A DNA stretch of 49,705 bases, taken from assembly GCA_030145325.1 (NCBI GenBank), contig JAQYVW010000017.1, forward strand, positions 1 to 49,705, in the 5' to 3' direction. A program made the position numbers and the translations under genes. Below are positions 1 through 8,734 of the stretch, one piece after another; positions within the stretch are counted from its first letter, which is position 1; each line of letters begins with the position of its first letter. The DNA comes from Desulfurivibrionaceae bacterium. Lineage in GTDB: Bacteria; Desulfobacterota; Desulfobulbia; Desulfobulbales; UBA5123. The notes beneath the pieces were generated by a model. That model saw only the letters and a program-made list of their open reading frames with translations, made no database searches and was not told where the DNA came from.

Positions 1-1
1 C

Positions 2-1258
<1,257 letters not shown>

Positions 1259-1345
1259 TCATTCTACGGATTATTATGATCTGACTAATCATTTTGGTGA
1301 TGATTGGTCAGATTTTATATCCGGTTTGCATAAAGAGGGATTCCA

Positions 1346-1765
1346 ATGGCAGAGAAGTTACAATTAGAAGTGGTTACTCCCAAGGGAGCCGTTTTCAGTG
1401 ATGCGGTTGATATTGTCACTGCGCCTGGCTTTGGTGGAGAATTTGGTGTTCTTGCCAACCATGCTCCTTTCCTGAGTACGATCAAGACCGGTGTCCTCTC
1501 TTACAAGAAGGATGGGGTTGAAGATTTAATGATGGTGAGCGGTGGGTTCTGTGAGGTCTCCAATAATAAGCTGAGCTTTCTTGTCGAATCGGCTGAGCGC
1601 GGGGGCGAGATTGATGTTGATCGGGCTATGCTTGCTAAGGAGCGGGCTGAAAAGCGTCTTGCTCAGGCTCAGTCGCAACAAGAAAAACTTAATCGTACCC
1701 GGGCTGATGCTGCCTTGCAGCGTGCTCTTTCCCGGTTGAAAGCAGCTGAGCGACAGGCCAAGTAA
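1346..1765 (+). CDS. atpC: F1F0 ATP synthase subunit epsilon
   Basis: Epsilon subunit of the F1 central stalk, which couples rotation to catalysis and can inhibit ATP hydrolysis. The 139-residue product has the N-terminal beta-sandwich ([15 protein letters not shown], then [15 protein letters not shown]) and a C-terminal helical hairpin rich in Ala, Arg and Gln (from about residue 90, [19 protein letters not shown]). Length and order after atpD are typical. The start is an ATG preceded by AAAGAGGGA. A strong hairpin terminator follows about 30 bases after the stop, so this is the last gene of the atp operon. Confidence 0.97.
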   Translation: MAEKLQLEVVTPKGAVFSDAVDIVTAPGFGGEFGVLANHAPFLSTIKTGVLSYKKDGVEDLMMVSGGFCEVSNNKLSFLVESAERGGEIDVDRAMLAKERAEKRLAQAQSQQEKLNRTRADAALQRALSRLKAAERQAK

Positions 1766-1793
1766 GACTCCTGTTTCTTAACTTGATAGCAAT

Positions 1794-1826
1794 AAAAAAG
1801 GCCGTGCAGATTGCACGGCCTTTTTT
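1794..1826. terminator. Bidirectional intrinsic terminator between atpC and cheX
   Basis: A perfect 9-bp stem, GGCCGTGCA paired with TGCACGGCC around a GAT loop, is flanked by A6 on the left and T6 on the right. It can therefore end transcription from both strands and separates the convergent atp operon and cheX. Confidence 0.93.
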
Positions 1827-1866
1827 ATTGCCCAAAAATAGGGAAATCAAAAATTATTTGTGGAGT

Positions 1867-2340
1867 CTATTTTTCGGAAAGATTAGCTTCGATGACGAAA
1901 TCACCAGCCTCGGTTTTAAAAGGGATGGTAATGGTGGGTTGGTCGGAGTAGTGGGATATTTCCACCCCTTGACCAACGACCATGGTTGGGGTGGCAAGGT
2001 CAAATTTATGGTTAAGTTTAGCCAGTTCGGCTTTGGCTCCACCGCAAATCATGTTGGTTAGTTCGCCAACCGCATCAACAATCTCATCGTCGATCTTCGC
2101 TTTGGGATCTTCCATGAGCATGTTGCCGACAATTTTGAGGATACATGCTTCAGAGAAACTGACCACCATGGTGCCGGAAACGGTATCTGAAGCCATGCCG
2201 ATAATACCAGTAACTTCGCCGTAAGTGGTGGCGCCATCTTTTAATTGTGGTTTTTGGGCTTGAACTGGGGTTTGGGCCATGGTTTCAATGACATTTTTTG
2301 TAGCGTTCAGAAATGGATTTATAAATTCTGCCTTCATCAT
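1867..2340 (-). CDS. cheX: Chemotaxis protein CheX (CheY-P phosphatase family)
   Basis: CheX/CheC-family proteins dephosphorylate phospho-CheY or related receivers and so reset chemotactic or surface-motility signalling in the cytoplasm. The 157-residue product begins with the family N-terminus MKAEFINPFLNAT. At about residues 88-105 it carries the phosphatase helix DAVGELTNMICGGAK, with the Glu and Asn of the E-x-x-N signature. The C-terminal half forms the usual beta-rich dimer region. Two adjacent ATG codons can serve as start; the outer one is chosen because AGG lies 7 bases before it. It is a lone gene convergent with atpC and divergent from the gltA-type gene, with its own likely promoter. 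Confidence 0.88.
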   Translation of the reverse strand: MMKAEFINPFLNATKNVIETMAQTPVQAQKPQLKDGATTYGEVTGIIGMASDTVSGTMVVSFSEACILKIVGNMLMEDPKAKIDDEIVDAVGELTNMICGGAKAELAKLNHKFDLATPTMVVGQGVEISHYSDQPTITIPFKTEAGDFVIEANLSEK

Positions 2341-2651
2341 ATGCAGACCTATCTAGAGGATATTAGTATGAATTGTCTTACTGTCAATATACGTTAGTCC
2401 AGTCTAGCATAAAGGAAAAAGGGATGCTAAGCCTTTTTGTGTAAATGATAAACATTGCAAAGATAAACTATTCTTCATGAGGTTCTTCGGGGCGGTCTGG
2501 TGGTATCGGTGCTAAATTGTCGCTGATGTGCATTAAATAGATGAAATGAATCTGAAAACATATTACATTTTGAAACCTTTTAACAACCCGTATTGTTGAT
2601 GTTTTTGAAATGAAGCCGTTTTTTACGGATGGCAAGTTTGAGGAGGAAAGG
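2341..2651. other. Intergenic region between cheX and the gltA-type gene
   Basis: This 311-base AT-rich divergent region holds the cheX promoter and a short inverted repeat, TAGCAT with ATGCTA 13 bases apart, at about 2405-2429. A ribosome site GAGGAGGAAAGG lies directly before the plus-strand gene at 2652. No credible small gene was found. Confidence 0.5.
2360..2387 (-). promoter_or_regulatory. Candidate sigma-70 promoter of cheX
   Basis: Reading the minus strand, a perfect TTGACA -35 hexamer is followed after 16 bases by TAATAT (4 of 6 to TATAAT), about 20 bases before the cheX start. Seen by eye only. Confidence 0.5.
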
Positions 2652-4055
2652 ATGAAGCCCAAAGAGCGTATGGCTATACCCCGACAGAAGGTAGCAGAAC
2701 TTTCTCCACTGGAGAGAGTTACAAACTTTGACGAAGTTACAGCCGGTTATGATCATGAAACGGTGATTAGGGAAGCGGAGCGTTGCCTGCAATGCAAGAA
2801 ACCGAAATGCCGTGAAAGTTGCCCGATCCATAACGATATTCCCGGTTTTATCTCCCTGCTGCGTGAAGGTAAGATTGAGGAGGCATATTGGAAGGATCGT
2901 GAGACTAATTCTTTGCCTGCCATTTGTTCTAGGGTATGTCCACATGAGTTTCAGTGTGAGGGGTCCTGTGTTCGTGGTAAAAAGGGGGAGCCGGTGGCCA
3001 TCGGCATGATCGAGCGTTATCTTGTCGATTGGATGGTCGCCAACAACAAGGAAATTCTCAAACCCTGTGCAATGCCCAAGGATAAGAAGGTTGCCATTGT
3101 CGGCTCGGGTCCGGCCGGGATGACCGCAGCCTATATCTTGGCTCACGAGGGCTATCACTGTACCATCTTTGACAGCTTGCCCGAAGTTGGTGGCATGTTG
3201 AGCATGGGTATTCCTGCCTATCGTTTGCCTCGAGACATTATCAATGCTGAGTTTGATTCGTTGCGTAACTGCGGCGTTGAAATTGTTCCCAACGTCACCA
3301 TCGGCAAGGACAAGACCATTGCCGAGCTGAAGGCGGAAGGTTTTGATGCGACTTTTATCGCTGTAGGTGCTCATTTGAGCCGTAAGCTTGGCATTGATGG
3401 CGAAGATTTGGGCGGAGTTGTGCACGGAGTTGATTATCTCAGACGAGTTAATCTCGGTGAAAATCTCAATATCGGTCGCAATGTTGTGGTTTGCGGAGGC
3501 GGAAATGTGGCCATTGACTGCGCTCGTACCGCCCTGCGCACAGGTTCAGATAAGGTTTTTATCCTCTATCGTCGTACCAAGGCGGAGATGCCTGCCTCTC
3601 AGGCTGAGGTTCATCACCTTGAGGAAGAGGGGGTCAAGATTGAGATGTTGGCCGCGCCGGTGAAGATTCACGGTGAAAACGGTAAGCTTACCAAGATCGA
3701 GTGTATCCGCATGGAGTTAGGTGAGTGTGATGCCTCTGGTCGTTGTCGGCCGGTGCCCAAGGAGGGTTCTAATTTCATGATTGAGGCCGATGCCATCATT
3801 CCGGCGATCAGCCAGGATATGGATCCCACCGTCAATAACGGTGCCGACCTGGCTTTGGCCCGCTGGGGCACCTTTGTGGTGGATGACATCACCATGCAGA
3901 CCTCTCAGGAAGGAGTTTTTGCCGGTGGTGATGCTGTTCTCGGACCTCAGACCGTAGCCAAGGCAATTTTTCAGGCCAAAGAGGCTGCTGAGTCCATCAT
4001 CCGTTATCTCGAAGGTCGCGATCTCAAGGCAGGCCGGGAGCTGGTTGCAGAATAA
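2652..4055 (+). CDS. gltA: GltA/NfnB-type NADPH-dependent FAD/iron-sulfur oxidoreductase
   Basis: Flavoprotein of the glutamate synthase small-subunit / NfnB / SudA family. Family members pass electrons between NAD(P)H, FAD and iron-sulfur clusters, either for glutamate synthesis or in the electron-bifurcating NfnAB complex. The 467-residue product has two N-terminal cysteine groups (CLQCKKPKCRESCP and ICSRVCPHEFQCEGSC), a first Rossmann fold GSGPAGMTAAYI, a second VVCGGGNVAIDCARTA, and the closing FAGGDAVLGPQTVAKAI. The start at 2652 is chosen over an ATG 42 bases upstream because AGGAGG lies 5 bases before it. No nfnA/sudB partner or large glutamate synthase subunit is adjacent, so the exact reaction stays open. 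Confidence 0.88.
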   Translation: MKPKERMAIPRQKVAELSPLERVTNFDEVTAGYDHETVIREAERCLQCKKPKCRESCPIHNDIPGFISLLREGKIEEAYWKDRETNSLPAICSRVCPHEFQCEGSCVRGKKGEPVAIGMIERYLVDWMVANNKEILKPCAMPKDKKVAIVGSGPAGMTAAYILAHEGYHCTIFDSLPEVGGMLSMGIPAYRLPRDIINAEFDSLRNCGVEIVPNVTIGKDKTIAELKAEGFDATFIAVGAHLSRKLGIDGEDLGGVVHGVDYLRRVNLGENLNIGRNVVVCGGGNVAIDCARTALRTGSDKVFILYRRTKAEMPASQAEVHHLEEEGVKIEMLAAPVKIHGENGKLTKIECIRMELGECDASGRCRPVPKEGSNFMIEADAIIPAISQDMDPTVNNGADLALARWGTFVVDDITMQTSQEGVFAGGDAVLGPQTVAKAIFQAKEAAESIIRYLEGRDLKAGRELVAE

Positions 4056-4057
4056 AT

Positions 4058-4119
4058 TCCCCACTCTCTTGTTGTTGTAAATATAATCCTTACCGGCTTG
4101 TTGCGGTGGGGATTTTTTT
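4058..4119 (+). terminator. Possible terminator after the gltA-type gene
   Basis: TCCCCAC just after the stop pairs with GTGGGGA at 4106-4112, followed by seven T. The loop is long (about 41 bases), so the structure is plausible rather than classical. Confidence 0.5.
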
Positions 4120-4137
4120 GTTGAGTCTAGTTGAAAG

Positions 4138-4234
4138 GTAATTACTCACAGGTTAGCGACCGAAGGGAGATTCTGATACCTCGGTAGGTGAGCAGGGCGC
4201 TAACGCGTCAAGTTCGGTACCCTGTGGCAATTAC
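4138..4234. repeat. Dispersed palindromic repeat, copy A
   Basis: A 97-base element bounded by imperfect inverted ends, GTAATTACTCACAGG and CCTGTGGCAATTAC. Inside are nested pairs: GTTAGCG (4152) with CGCTAAC (4198), and ACCGA (4159) with TCGGT (4181), so the element folds into a long hairpin in DNA or RNA. Its 3' module GTGAGCAGGGCG(C)TAACGCG recurs almost exactly at the right edge of the window, and its end motif GTAAYTACTC recurs at 6591 and 49567. It has no coding capacity. It resembles a REP/MITE-type repeat, but I cannot name a family. Confidence 0.7.
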
Positions 4235-4354
4235 GTTGAAAGATTCAGTTGCATGGCTTTGCGGCGGTTGATACGATTGCTAAGGTTGGTTGTTGGAATA
4301 TAGTGGGGTGATGTAACCTGAAGTCTCTAAACCATGGAAGGTAGAGGATTGTCG

Positions 4355-5239
4355 ATGAGTGACGCGAATCGTTTTGATTTCCCTTGGGTAATCATATTAC
4401 TGAAAGGGACAAAGTTTGCCGTATCCGCTGGCGCTGTGCAAGCAATGGTGCGTATGCCACATATTGTCGAGGTGCCGCAATCACCTTCCTATGTGCGTGG
4501 GGTTGCGGAAATGCGTGGTAAGGTGATTCCCTTTGTTGATTTACGGCTTCGTTTGGGGATGAGCTCCTTTATCGAGGAGGTGGATGACTTTTGTCGAACC
4601 ATGGATAAGCGCGAGGAGGATCATCGACACTGGCTCGAAGAACTGCAAGCTTCAGTGCGGGAGCAACGAGAGTTTTCTCTGGCTACAGATCACCATCAAT
4701 GCAAGTTTGGAAAGTGGTATGACAGTTACAAGCCAACGGATCATACCCTTGCCTCTTTGGTGGGCAAGTTTCGTAATCCGCATCGGGCCATTCATGGTAT
4801 TGCGGTTAGGGTGAAAAAATTAGAAAGCGAAGGCAAGATGGATGAGGCCCATGCCATCATCGACCAATGCCGGGATAACGAAATGGCGGAGATGATTTCC
4901 TTGTTTGCAAAAATCAAGGTTGCCTATCGTGAGAATAATCGTGAGATCGCCTTGGTGCTGATCCATGGGGACAGTTCTTTTGCCATAGCCGCCGATTCCG
5001 TTGAGTCCATTGAACATCTGTCAGAGGATGTTTCTGATGCAGCCCGAATTGATGGGATTACCCTTACCGATGGGGGGCTGGTTAATTCCATTGGTCGTCG
5101 TAAGAATCATGATGTTCTTGTGCAGATACTTGACCATACGAGATTGATGGTTGGTGCTGATCTTGTTTCGGATGTTGATGAGGAAAATGAGAAAACGTTG
5201 CTAATGCCTGCCGCAGCAATTGGTCTAGCGTCGGCCTGA
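4355..5239 (+). CDS. CheW-like coupling protein with inserted CZB zinc-binding domain
   Basis: A CheW-type scaffold that would link chemoreceptors to the CheA kinase, interrupted by a chemoreceptor zinc-binding (CZB) domain. Residues 10-75 are the first CheW half (VIPFVDLRLRLGM is the typical strand). Residues about 76-192 are CZB, with the signature CKFGKWY (Cys116) and candidate zinc ligands His90, His143 and His147. Residues 195-275 complete CheW (VLIHGDSSFAIAADSVESI). CZB domains sense zinc or oxidants such as hypochlorous acid, so this adaptor may feed such a signal directly into the array (inference). ATG 4355 is preferred over ATG 4334 because AGAGGA lies 6 bases before it. It is a single gene of 294 residues. 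Confidence 0.85.
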   Translation: MSDANRFDFPWVIILLKGTKFAVSAGAVQAMVRMPHIVEVPQSPSYVRGVAEMRGKVIPFVDLRLRLGMSSFIEEVDDFCRTMDKREEDHRHWLEELQASVREQREFSLATDHHQCKFGKWYDSYKPTDHTLASLVGKFRNPHRAIHGIAVRVKKLESEGKMDEAHAIIDQCRDNEMAEMISLFAKIKVAYRENNREIALVLIHGDSSFAIAADSVESIEHLSEDVSDAARIDGITLTDGGLVNSIGRRKNHDVLVQILDHTRLMVGADLVSDVDEENEKTLLMPAAAIGLASA

Positions 5240-5284
5240 TTTATAAAGTTCAAGCTATGGTTTCTTAGCCATGGCGGAGACACC

Positions 5285-6550
5285 TTAGATGTCGCAACAA
5301 TGGGTTTTTACCTGATTGCGACCATTATGCTTGGCAGCATAGAGTTGTTCGTCGGCAAATTTTACCATTTCGTCGAGGCTGTAGGCTCCACCGCCGGTAG
5401 CCACGCCGATGCTGGCGGTAATGTTGATTGTCTTGCCACCGCCGATCTCAATGGGTGTTTTTTCGATTAGTTGTCTGATTTCCTCAAAGAGCTTTTCCAC
5501 TTTGGCTGGGGACACGGCCACCGCCAGGATGCAAAATTCTTCACCGCCCATTCTTGCCAGCAGGTCTGTTTCCCGCATTCGTTCTGAAAGTATTCTTCCT
5601 AGCTGTTTGAGGGTTCTGTCGCCGGCATCATGACCATAGGTATCGTTTACTTTTTTGAAAAAATCGAGATCAAGCATTCCGCAGGCAAGGGTAAATTTGC
5701 TACGTATGGTGCCAGCAAATAGTTTGTTGCCGAATTCAAAGAAATAGCGGCGATTATAGAGGCCGGTGAGGTAGTCCTTGATTGCCGCATCCTTAATAGC
5801 TTGAATATTATAAATTAGATCCAGACATTGATTGACTCGACAATAAAACTCTTCGGTGAGAAAGGTCTGCTTGATGATGAAGTCATTAGCGCCGTACTTG
5901 ATGAAGTTGGCAGCCATAATTTGGTCGCCCTGAGAAGAGATGCCGATAATGGCTAGATCCTCACGCTTATGGGTGGTGCGGATGGCCTGGGTTAGTTGCA
6001 AGCCGTTCATTTCCGGCATGTTGTAATCGGTAATGATTAATTTAATATCCGGGTGTTGTTTAGCGATATCCAGCGCCTCTCTGCCTGAGGCCGCGGTAAG
6101 CACTTGGAAAAGATGTGTTTTTAGAAGATTGACGATCACTTTTCTGAAGAAGCCGGAATCCTCGGCGACCAGGACCTTGCTCTGCTGATTACGTTCAAGT
6201 CGTTGCACCATGGTGACCAAATAGTCAGGGGCATTGGGGTTATCCTTGAGCACGTAATCAACAACATTTTTGGACCAGACCATTTCCCGAACGTTTTTGC
6301 TCAGGTTGCTGGTGAAAACAATGATCGGAATATTTATGGTCATGACTAGATCGATGATCTCGCCATTGGCGGCGTCAGGAAGTCTAAGGTCAAGAATCGA
6401 GCACCAGAAATCCTCAGAGGGGTTGCTGAGCAATGTTTCAGTTTCGGCTAAGCTTTGCACCCACACAACTTCGAAGTGTGCTTCTTGGAATTTTTCACAT
6501 AACAGCATCCCCACCGATTTACTGTCTTCAACCACCAAAATTCTTTTCAT
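5285..6550 (-). CDS. Diguanylate cyclase response regulator (REC-REC-GGDEF)
   Basis: Two receiver domains precede a GGDEF domain that makes cyclic-di-GMP from two GTP. REC1 (about 1-120) has the acidic pair VVEDS and phosphoacceptor Asp54 (LDLRLPD). REC2 (about 124-245) has VAEDS and ITDYNMPEMNG. The cyclase domain (about 260-421) has DYLTGLYNRRYF, DLDFFKKVNDTYGHDAGD and the active site GGEEF near 333-337. An RETD inhibitory site lies exactly five residues before it, so product feedback is expected. ATG 6550 is chosen over an adjacent TTG, with GGAGG 7 bases upstream. The architecture resembles PleD/WspR-like regulators; no sensor kinase is adjacent. Confidence 0.93.
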   Translation of the reverse strand: MKRILVVEDSKSVGMLLCEKFQEAHFEVVWVQSLAETETLLSNPSEDFWCSILDLRLPDAANGEIIDLVMTINIPIIVFTSNLSKNVREMVWSKNVVDYVLKDNPNAPDYLVTMVQRLERNQQSKVLVAEDSGFFRKVIVNLLKTHLFQVLTAASGREALDIAKQHPDIKLIITDYNMPEMNGLQLTQAIRTTHKREDLAIIGISSQGDQIMAANFIKYGANDFIIKQTFLTEEFYCRVNQCLDLIYNIQAIKDAAIKDYLTGLYNRRYFFEFGNKLFAGTIRSKFTLACGMLDLDFFKKVNDTYGHDAGDRTLKQLGRILSERMRETDLLARMGGEEFCILAVAVSPAKVEKLFEEIRQLIEKTPIEIGGGKTINITASIGVATGGGAYSLDEMVKFADEQLYAAKHNGRNQVKTHCCDI

Positions 6551-6590
6551 CAATTTTCCTCCACCATTGCATGGTGATCATACGTTCTTT

Positions 6591-6644
6591 GTAACTACTC
6601 TCCAGGTCGCGACTTTATTTCCTTGATACCCTGCAAGCAGTTAC
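6591..6644. repeat. Short relative of the dispersed repeat, copy C
   Basis: A 54-base palindromic element with ends GTAACTACTCTCCAGG and CCTGCAAGCAGTTAC, the same terminal motif as copies A and B but without their long interior. It sits between the diguanylate cyclase start and the stop of the FGE-type gene. Confidence 0.5.
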
Positions 6645-6650
6645 CTTTCT

Positions 6651-7457
6651 TTATTGGTTGTTCTGTTCAATAGGTAAAACAAGTCTAAAACCCAGGAAGT
6701 CGTTGCGAAAGTGTGGTTTGCTCCAGTCGCGGTTTGCGGCGCGGACAAACCAGGCGTCAGTGGCCCAACTGCCGCTGCGAATAACCCGGTTGCCGTTGGC
6801 GGAAGGAGCCGGACTCAACGGGTCGATTACTGGTTCCGGATTATAGGCGCTGCCGTCCCAAGAGTCTGCGCACCATTCCCAAAGATTGCCGTGCATATCG
6901 TAGAGTCCCCAGGCGTTAGGTTGTTTTTGCGCCACCGGATGTACGGTGTCTTCGGCGTTGTAGCAATACCAACCCATGGCGTCCAGGGCTGGATCAAAAG
7001 CGCAGGCTGGTTCCGTGATTTTGCCGTTGGCAAAGGCGGTGGTACTGCCAGCACGAGCAGCGTATTCAAACTCAGCCTCGGTGGGGAGCCGGTAATTCAG
7101 GCCAGATCTGCGGTTTAAGGTGCGGATAAAATCTTGCACCTCATCCCAAGAGACGGTTTCCACTGGGCAATCGGCACCGCACTGGGCGAAATGGGCGGGA
7201 TTGTCGCCCATAACCTCTTGCCATTGTTTTTGCGTAACTTCGGTGGTCTGCATGTAAAAAGATCGGCTTAGGGTCACCTGATGCTGGTTTTCATCTGCGT
7301 CACGAAATGGTTCCTCCGCCGGACTGCCCATCACAAAGGTACCTGCTGGCAACAATTTGAAGGTCATTCCGATTTCGTTACGGAAATCCGCAGCTACGGA
7401 AAGGGATGCCATTGCGAGCCAAATCATTGCCGTGGCGGTTGCGATCATTTCTCTCAT
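6651..7457 (-). CDS. Exported FGE/SUMF1-fold protein
   Basis: The 268-residue protein has a signal peptide (MREMIATATAMIWLAMASLS, then VAA) followed by a formylglycine-generating-enzyme-like domain. Family motifs seen are GMTFKLLPAGTFVMGS, TEVTQKQWQEVMG, PVETVSWDEVQDFI, YRLPTEAEFEYAARAG, NAWGLYDMHGNLWEWCAD and RSGSW...RAANR...GFRLV. In true FGE two redox cysteines lie near the last block; here that stretch has none, so sulfatase activation is unlikely and a binding or scaffold role is more probable. ATG 7457 is chosen because AGGAGG lies 6 bases upstream and the signal peptide begins there; longer versions would run through the ahpC terminator. It is downstream of and separate from ahpC. Confidence 0.85.
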   Translation of the reverse strand: MREMIATATAMIWLAMASLSVAADFRNEIGMTFKLLPAGTFVMGSPAEEPFRDADENQHQVTLSRSFYMQTTEVTQKQWQEVMGDNPAHFAQCGADCPVETVSWDEVQDFIRTLNRRSGLNYRLPTEAEFEYAARAGSTTAFANGKITEPACAFDPALDAMGWYCYNAEDTVHPVAQKQPNAWGLYDMHGNLWEWCADSWDGSAYNPEPVIDPLSPAPSANGNRVIRSGSWATDAWFVRAANRDWSKPHFRNDFLGFRLVLPIEQNNQ

Positions 7458-7494
7458 CTCATGCCTCCTGAATAGTTTTTCTGTCATCTCCGCA

Positions 7495-7531
7495 GAGAAA
7501 AGGGCGTGACGATCACTGTCGTCACGCCCTT
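7495..7531 (-). terminator. Intrinsic terminator after ahpC
   Basis: A perfect 13-bp stem (AAGGGCGTGACGA with its complement) and a six-base loop lie about 40 bases past the ahpC stop, followed on the minus strand by TTTTCT. It separates the ahpC transcript from the FGE-type gene. Confidence 0.85.
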
Positions 7532-7572
7532 GGGGGAAGGGGAGTGGGGAAGGAGTTGGGGGGGGGTGAAAT

Positions 7573-8163
7573 CTATTCGCCATGTTTACTCAGGTACTCG
7601 GCCACGCCTTCGGCGGTGGGCTTCATCGCCTCTTCGCCCGGCTTCCAGTTAGCCGGACAAACTTCGCCGTGTTTTTCAAAGAATTGCAGGGCATCAACCA
7701 TCCGTATGGCTTCATCAACATTGCGGCCCAAGGGCAGATCGTTAACCACGGCATGGCGGACAACACCTTTCTGGTCCAGCAGGAATAAACCGCGCAGGGA
7801 GATCCCGTCCGGCAGGAGTACACCGTAGGCCTCGGAAATTTGTTTGTTGAGGTCGGCCACCAGCGGGAACTGGATGTCGCCGATACCGCCTTCCTTCACC
7901 GGGGTGTTTTTCCACGCCAGATGGGAAAACTGTGAGTCCACCGATACGCCGACCAGTTCACAGTTTCTTTTCTGAAATTCAGCCATGGCTCGGTTGAAGG
8001 CCAAAATCTCCGAGGGGCAGACAAAGGTGAAATCCAGCGGATAGAAAAAAAGAATTACATACTTCTCACGTAGGTCGGAAAGGGTAAATTCACTAATGGT
8101 ATTGTCGGCCAGTACCGCCTGGGCGGTAAAATTAGGGGCCTCTTTAGTTACTAAGGTACACAT
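7573..8163 (-). CDS. 2-Cys peroxiredoxin (AhpC/Prx1 type)
   Basis: Thiol peroxidase that reduces hydrogen peroxide and organic peroxides in the cytoplasm. The 196-residue product shows the peroxidatic site PLDFTFVCPSE (Cys49) and the resolving cysteine in GEVCPANW (Cys169), the pattern of typical 2-Cys enzymes. GVSVDSQFSHLAW and the C-terminal YLSKH match the family. ATG 8163 has GGAGGAACAATCC before it; longer frames are not supported. The Cys-rich winged-helix gene ends 40 bases upstream on the same strand, so the two probably share a transcript. The reductant (AhpF, thioredoxin or rubredoxin) is not encoded nearby. Confidence 0.95.
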   Translation of the reverse strand: MCTLVTKEAPNFTAQAVLADNTISEFTLSDLREKYVILFFYPLDFTFVCPSEILAFNRAMAEFQKRNCELVGVSVDSQFSHLAWKNTPVKEGGIGDIQFPLVADLNKQISEAYGVLLPDGISLRGLFLLDQKGVVRHAVVNDLPLGRNVDEAIRMVDALQFFEKHGEVCPANWKPGEEAMKPTAEGVAEYLSKHGE

Positions 8164-8203
8164 GGATTGTTCCTCCAGAAATTTATAAAAGATGATGGTA
8201 TTT

Positions 8204-8443
8204 TTATACTGCTGCGCGGCCGGTAGCGGTGATCGCATACTTGCAGCGGGCTGGGCTCTCGACATAACCTTTCTTCTTGAGGGCGGTAAGTTTGCAGCTC
8301 ACTGATTTACTCTCCATGCCGCTGGCGGCAGCAATTTCCTTGCAGGCGCAAGGTTCGCTCTGATTGGCCATGGTGGTGAGAATCTTTTTTTGTTCGTCGG
8401 TAAGATCATTTTTGCAGCCACATTTCTTTGTTGCACACGCCAT
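8204..8443 (-). CDS. Small cysteine-rich winged-helix regulator
   Basis: A 79-residue protein with a predicted winged helix-turn-helix (about 14-75). The helix pair is CKEIAAASGMESKSVSCKLTALKKKGYV, cited here by position 34-61. It holds seven cysteines (3, 8, 10, 32, 34, 50, 67), including CGC and CAC pairs, which suggests metal or iron-sulfur binding or thiol switching. It sits 40 bases upstream of the peroxiredoxin gene on the same strand with a good ribosome site (GGAGGAACAAA), so it may be an autoregulated redox sensor of this operon (inference). I recognise the fold type but not a named family. Confidence 0.75.
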   Translation of the reverse strand: MACATKKCGCKNDLTDEQKKILTTMANQSEPCACKEIAAASGMESKSVSCKLTALKKKGYVESPARCKYAITATGRAAV

Positions 8444-8518
8444 TTTGTTCCTCCATTGAGCAGTTTTGTTTTAGTCTCTTTTAAACATTGTCAGTCGAGT
8501 AAATGGCTCGCTGGCATG

Positions 8519-8722
8519 TCATGATTCTTCTCCGTTGCCGTTCCGCTGGTGACTACGTTGTTCCCGCTCTGCCTCCAGGCGAATCTTGTAGGCACAATCC
8601 TGGACGATGCCAAAGAGGAGTCGGCAGCCATCATCTTCGGCGGATGCCTGTCCTTCATCGGCGAGTATGAGCATCTCGCGGCTCAATTTAATTACCTTGC
8701 GGATGTTGTCGTCGTCTTGCAT
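8519..8722 (-). CDS. Small conserved hypothetical protein
   Basis: A 67-residue acidic protein with the core MLILADEGQASAEDDGCRLL and then GIVQDCAYKIRLEAERE, a helical pattern I associate with small uncharacterised proteins of Desulfobacterota and relatives. It has two cysteines, no membrane segment and no known fold. It lies immediately downstream of a near-consensus sigma-54 promoter, but the predicted transcript start is only two bases before this ATG. Translation may therefore be leaderless or begin at an internal start such as the Met at 8674. The next gene on the strand starts 76 bases after its stop. Function unknown. Confidence 0.6.
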   Translation of the reverse strand: MQDDDNIRKVIKLSREMLILADEGQASAEDDGCRLLFGIVQDCAYKIRLEAEREQRSHQRNGNGEES

Positions 8723-8734
8723 GCCCTAAATCAT

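Noticed and set aside
2490-2520. Sigma-54 box ahead of the gltA-type gene (TGGTGGTATCGGTGCT)
   Set aside because: Spacing is right but the -24 and -12 blocks match poorly beyond the invariant bases.
2468-2662. 64-residue minus-strand frame between cheX and the gltA-type gene
   Set aside because: It overlaps the ribosome site and start of the downstream gene on the other strand and has no family resemblance.
2580-3425. 281-residue open frame antisense to the gltA-type gene
   Set aside because: It lies opposite conserved cysteine and Rossmann motifs of the sense gene and has no recognisable domain.
4241-4354. Sigma-54 promoter ahead of the CheW-CZB gene
   Set aside because: The best candidate (CGGTTGATACGATTGC) has 11 instead of 10 bases between GG and GC and a poor -24 block.
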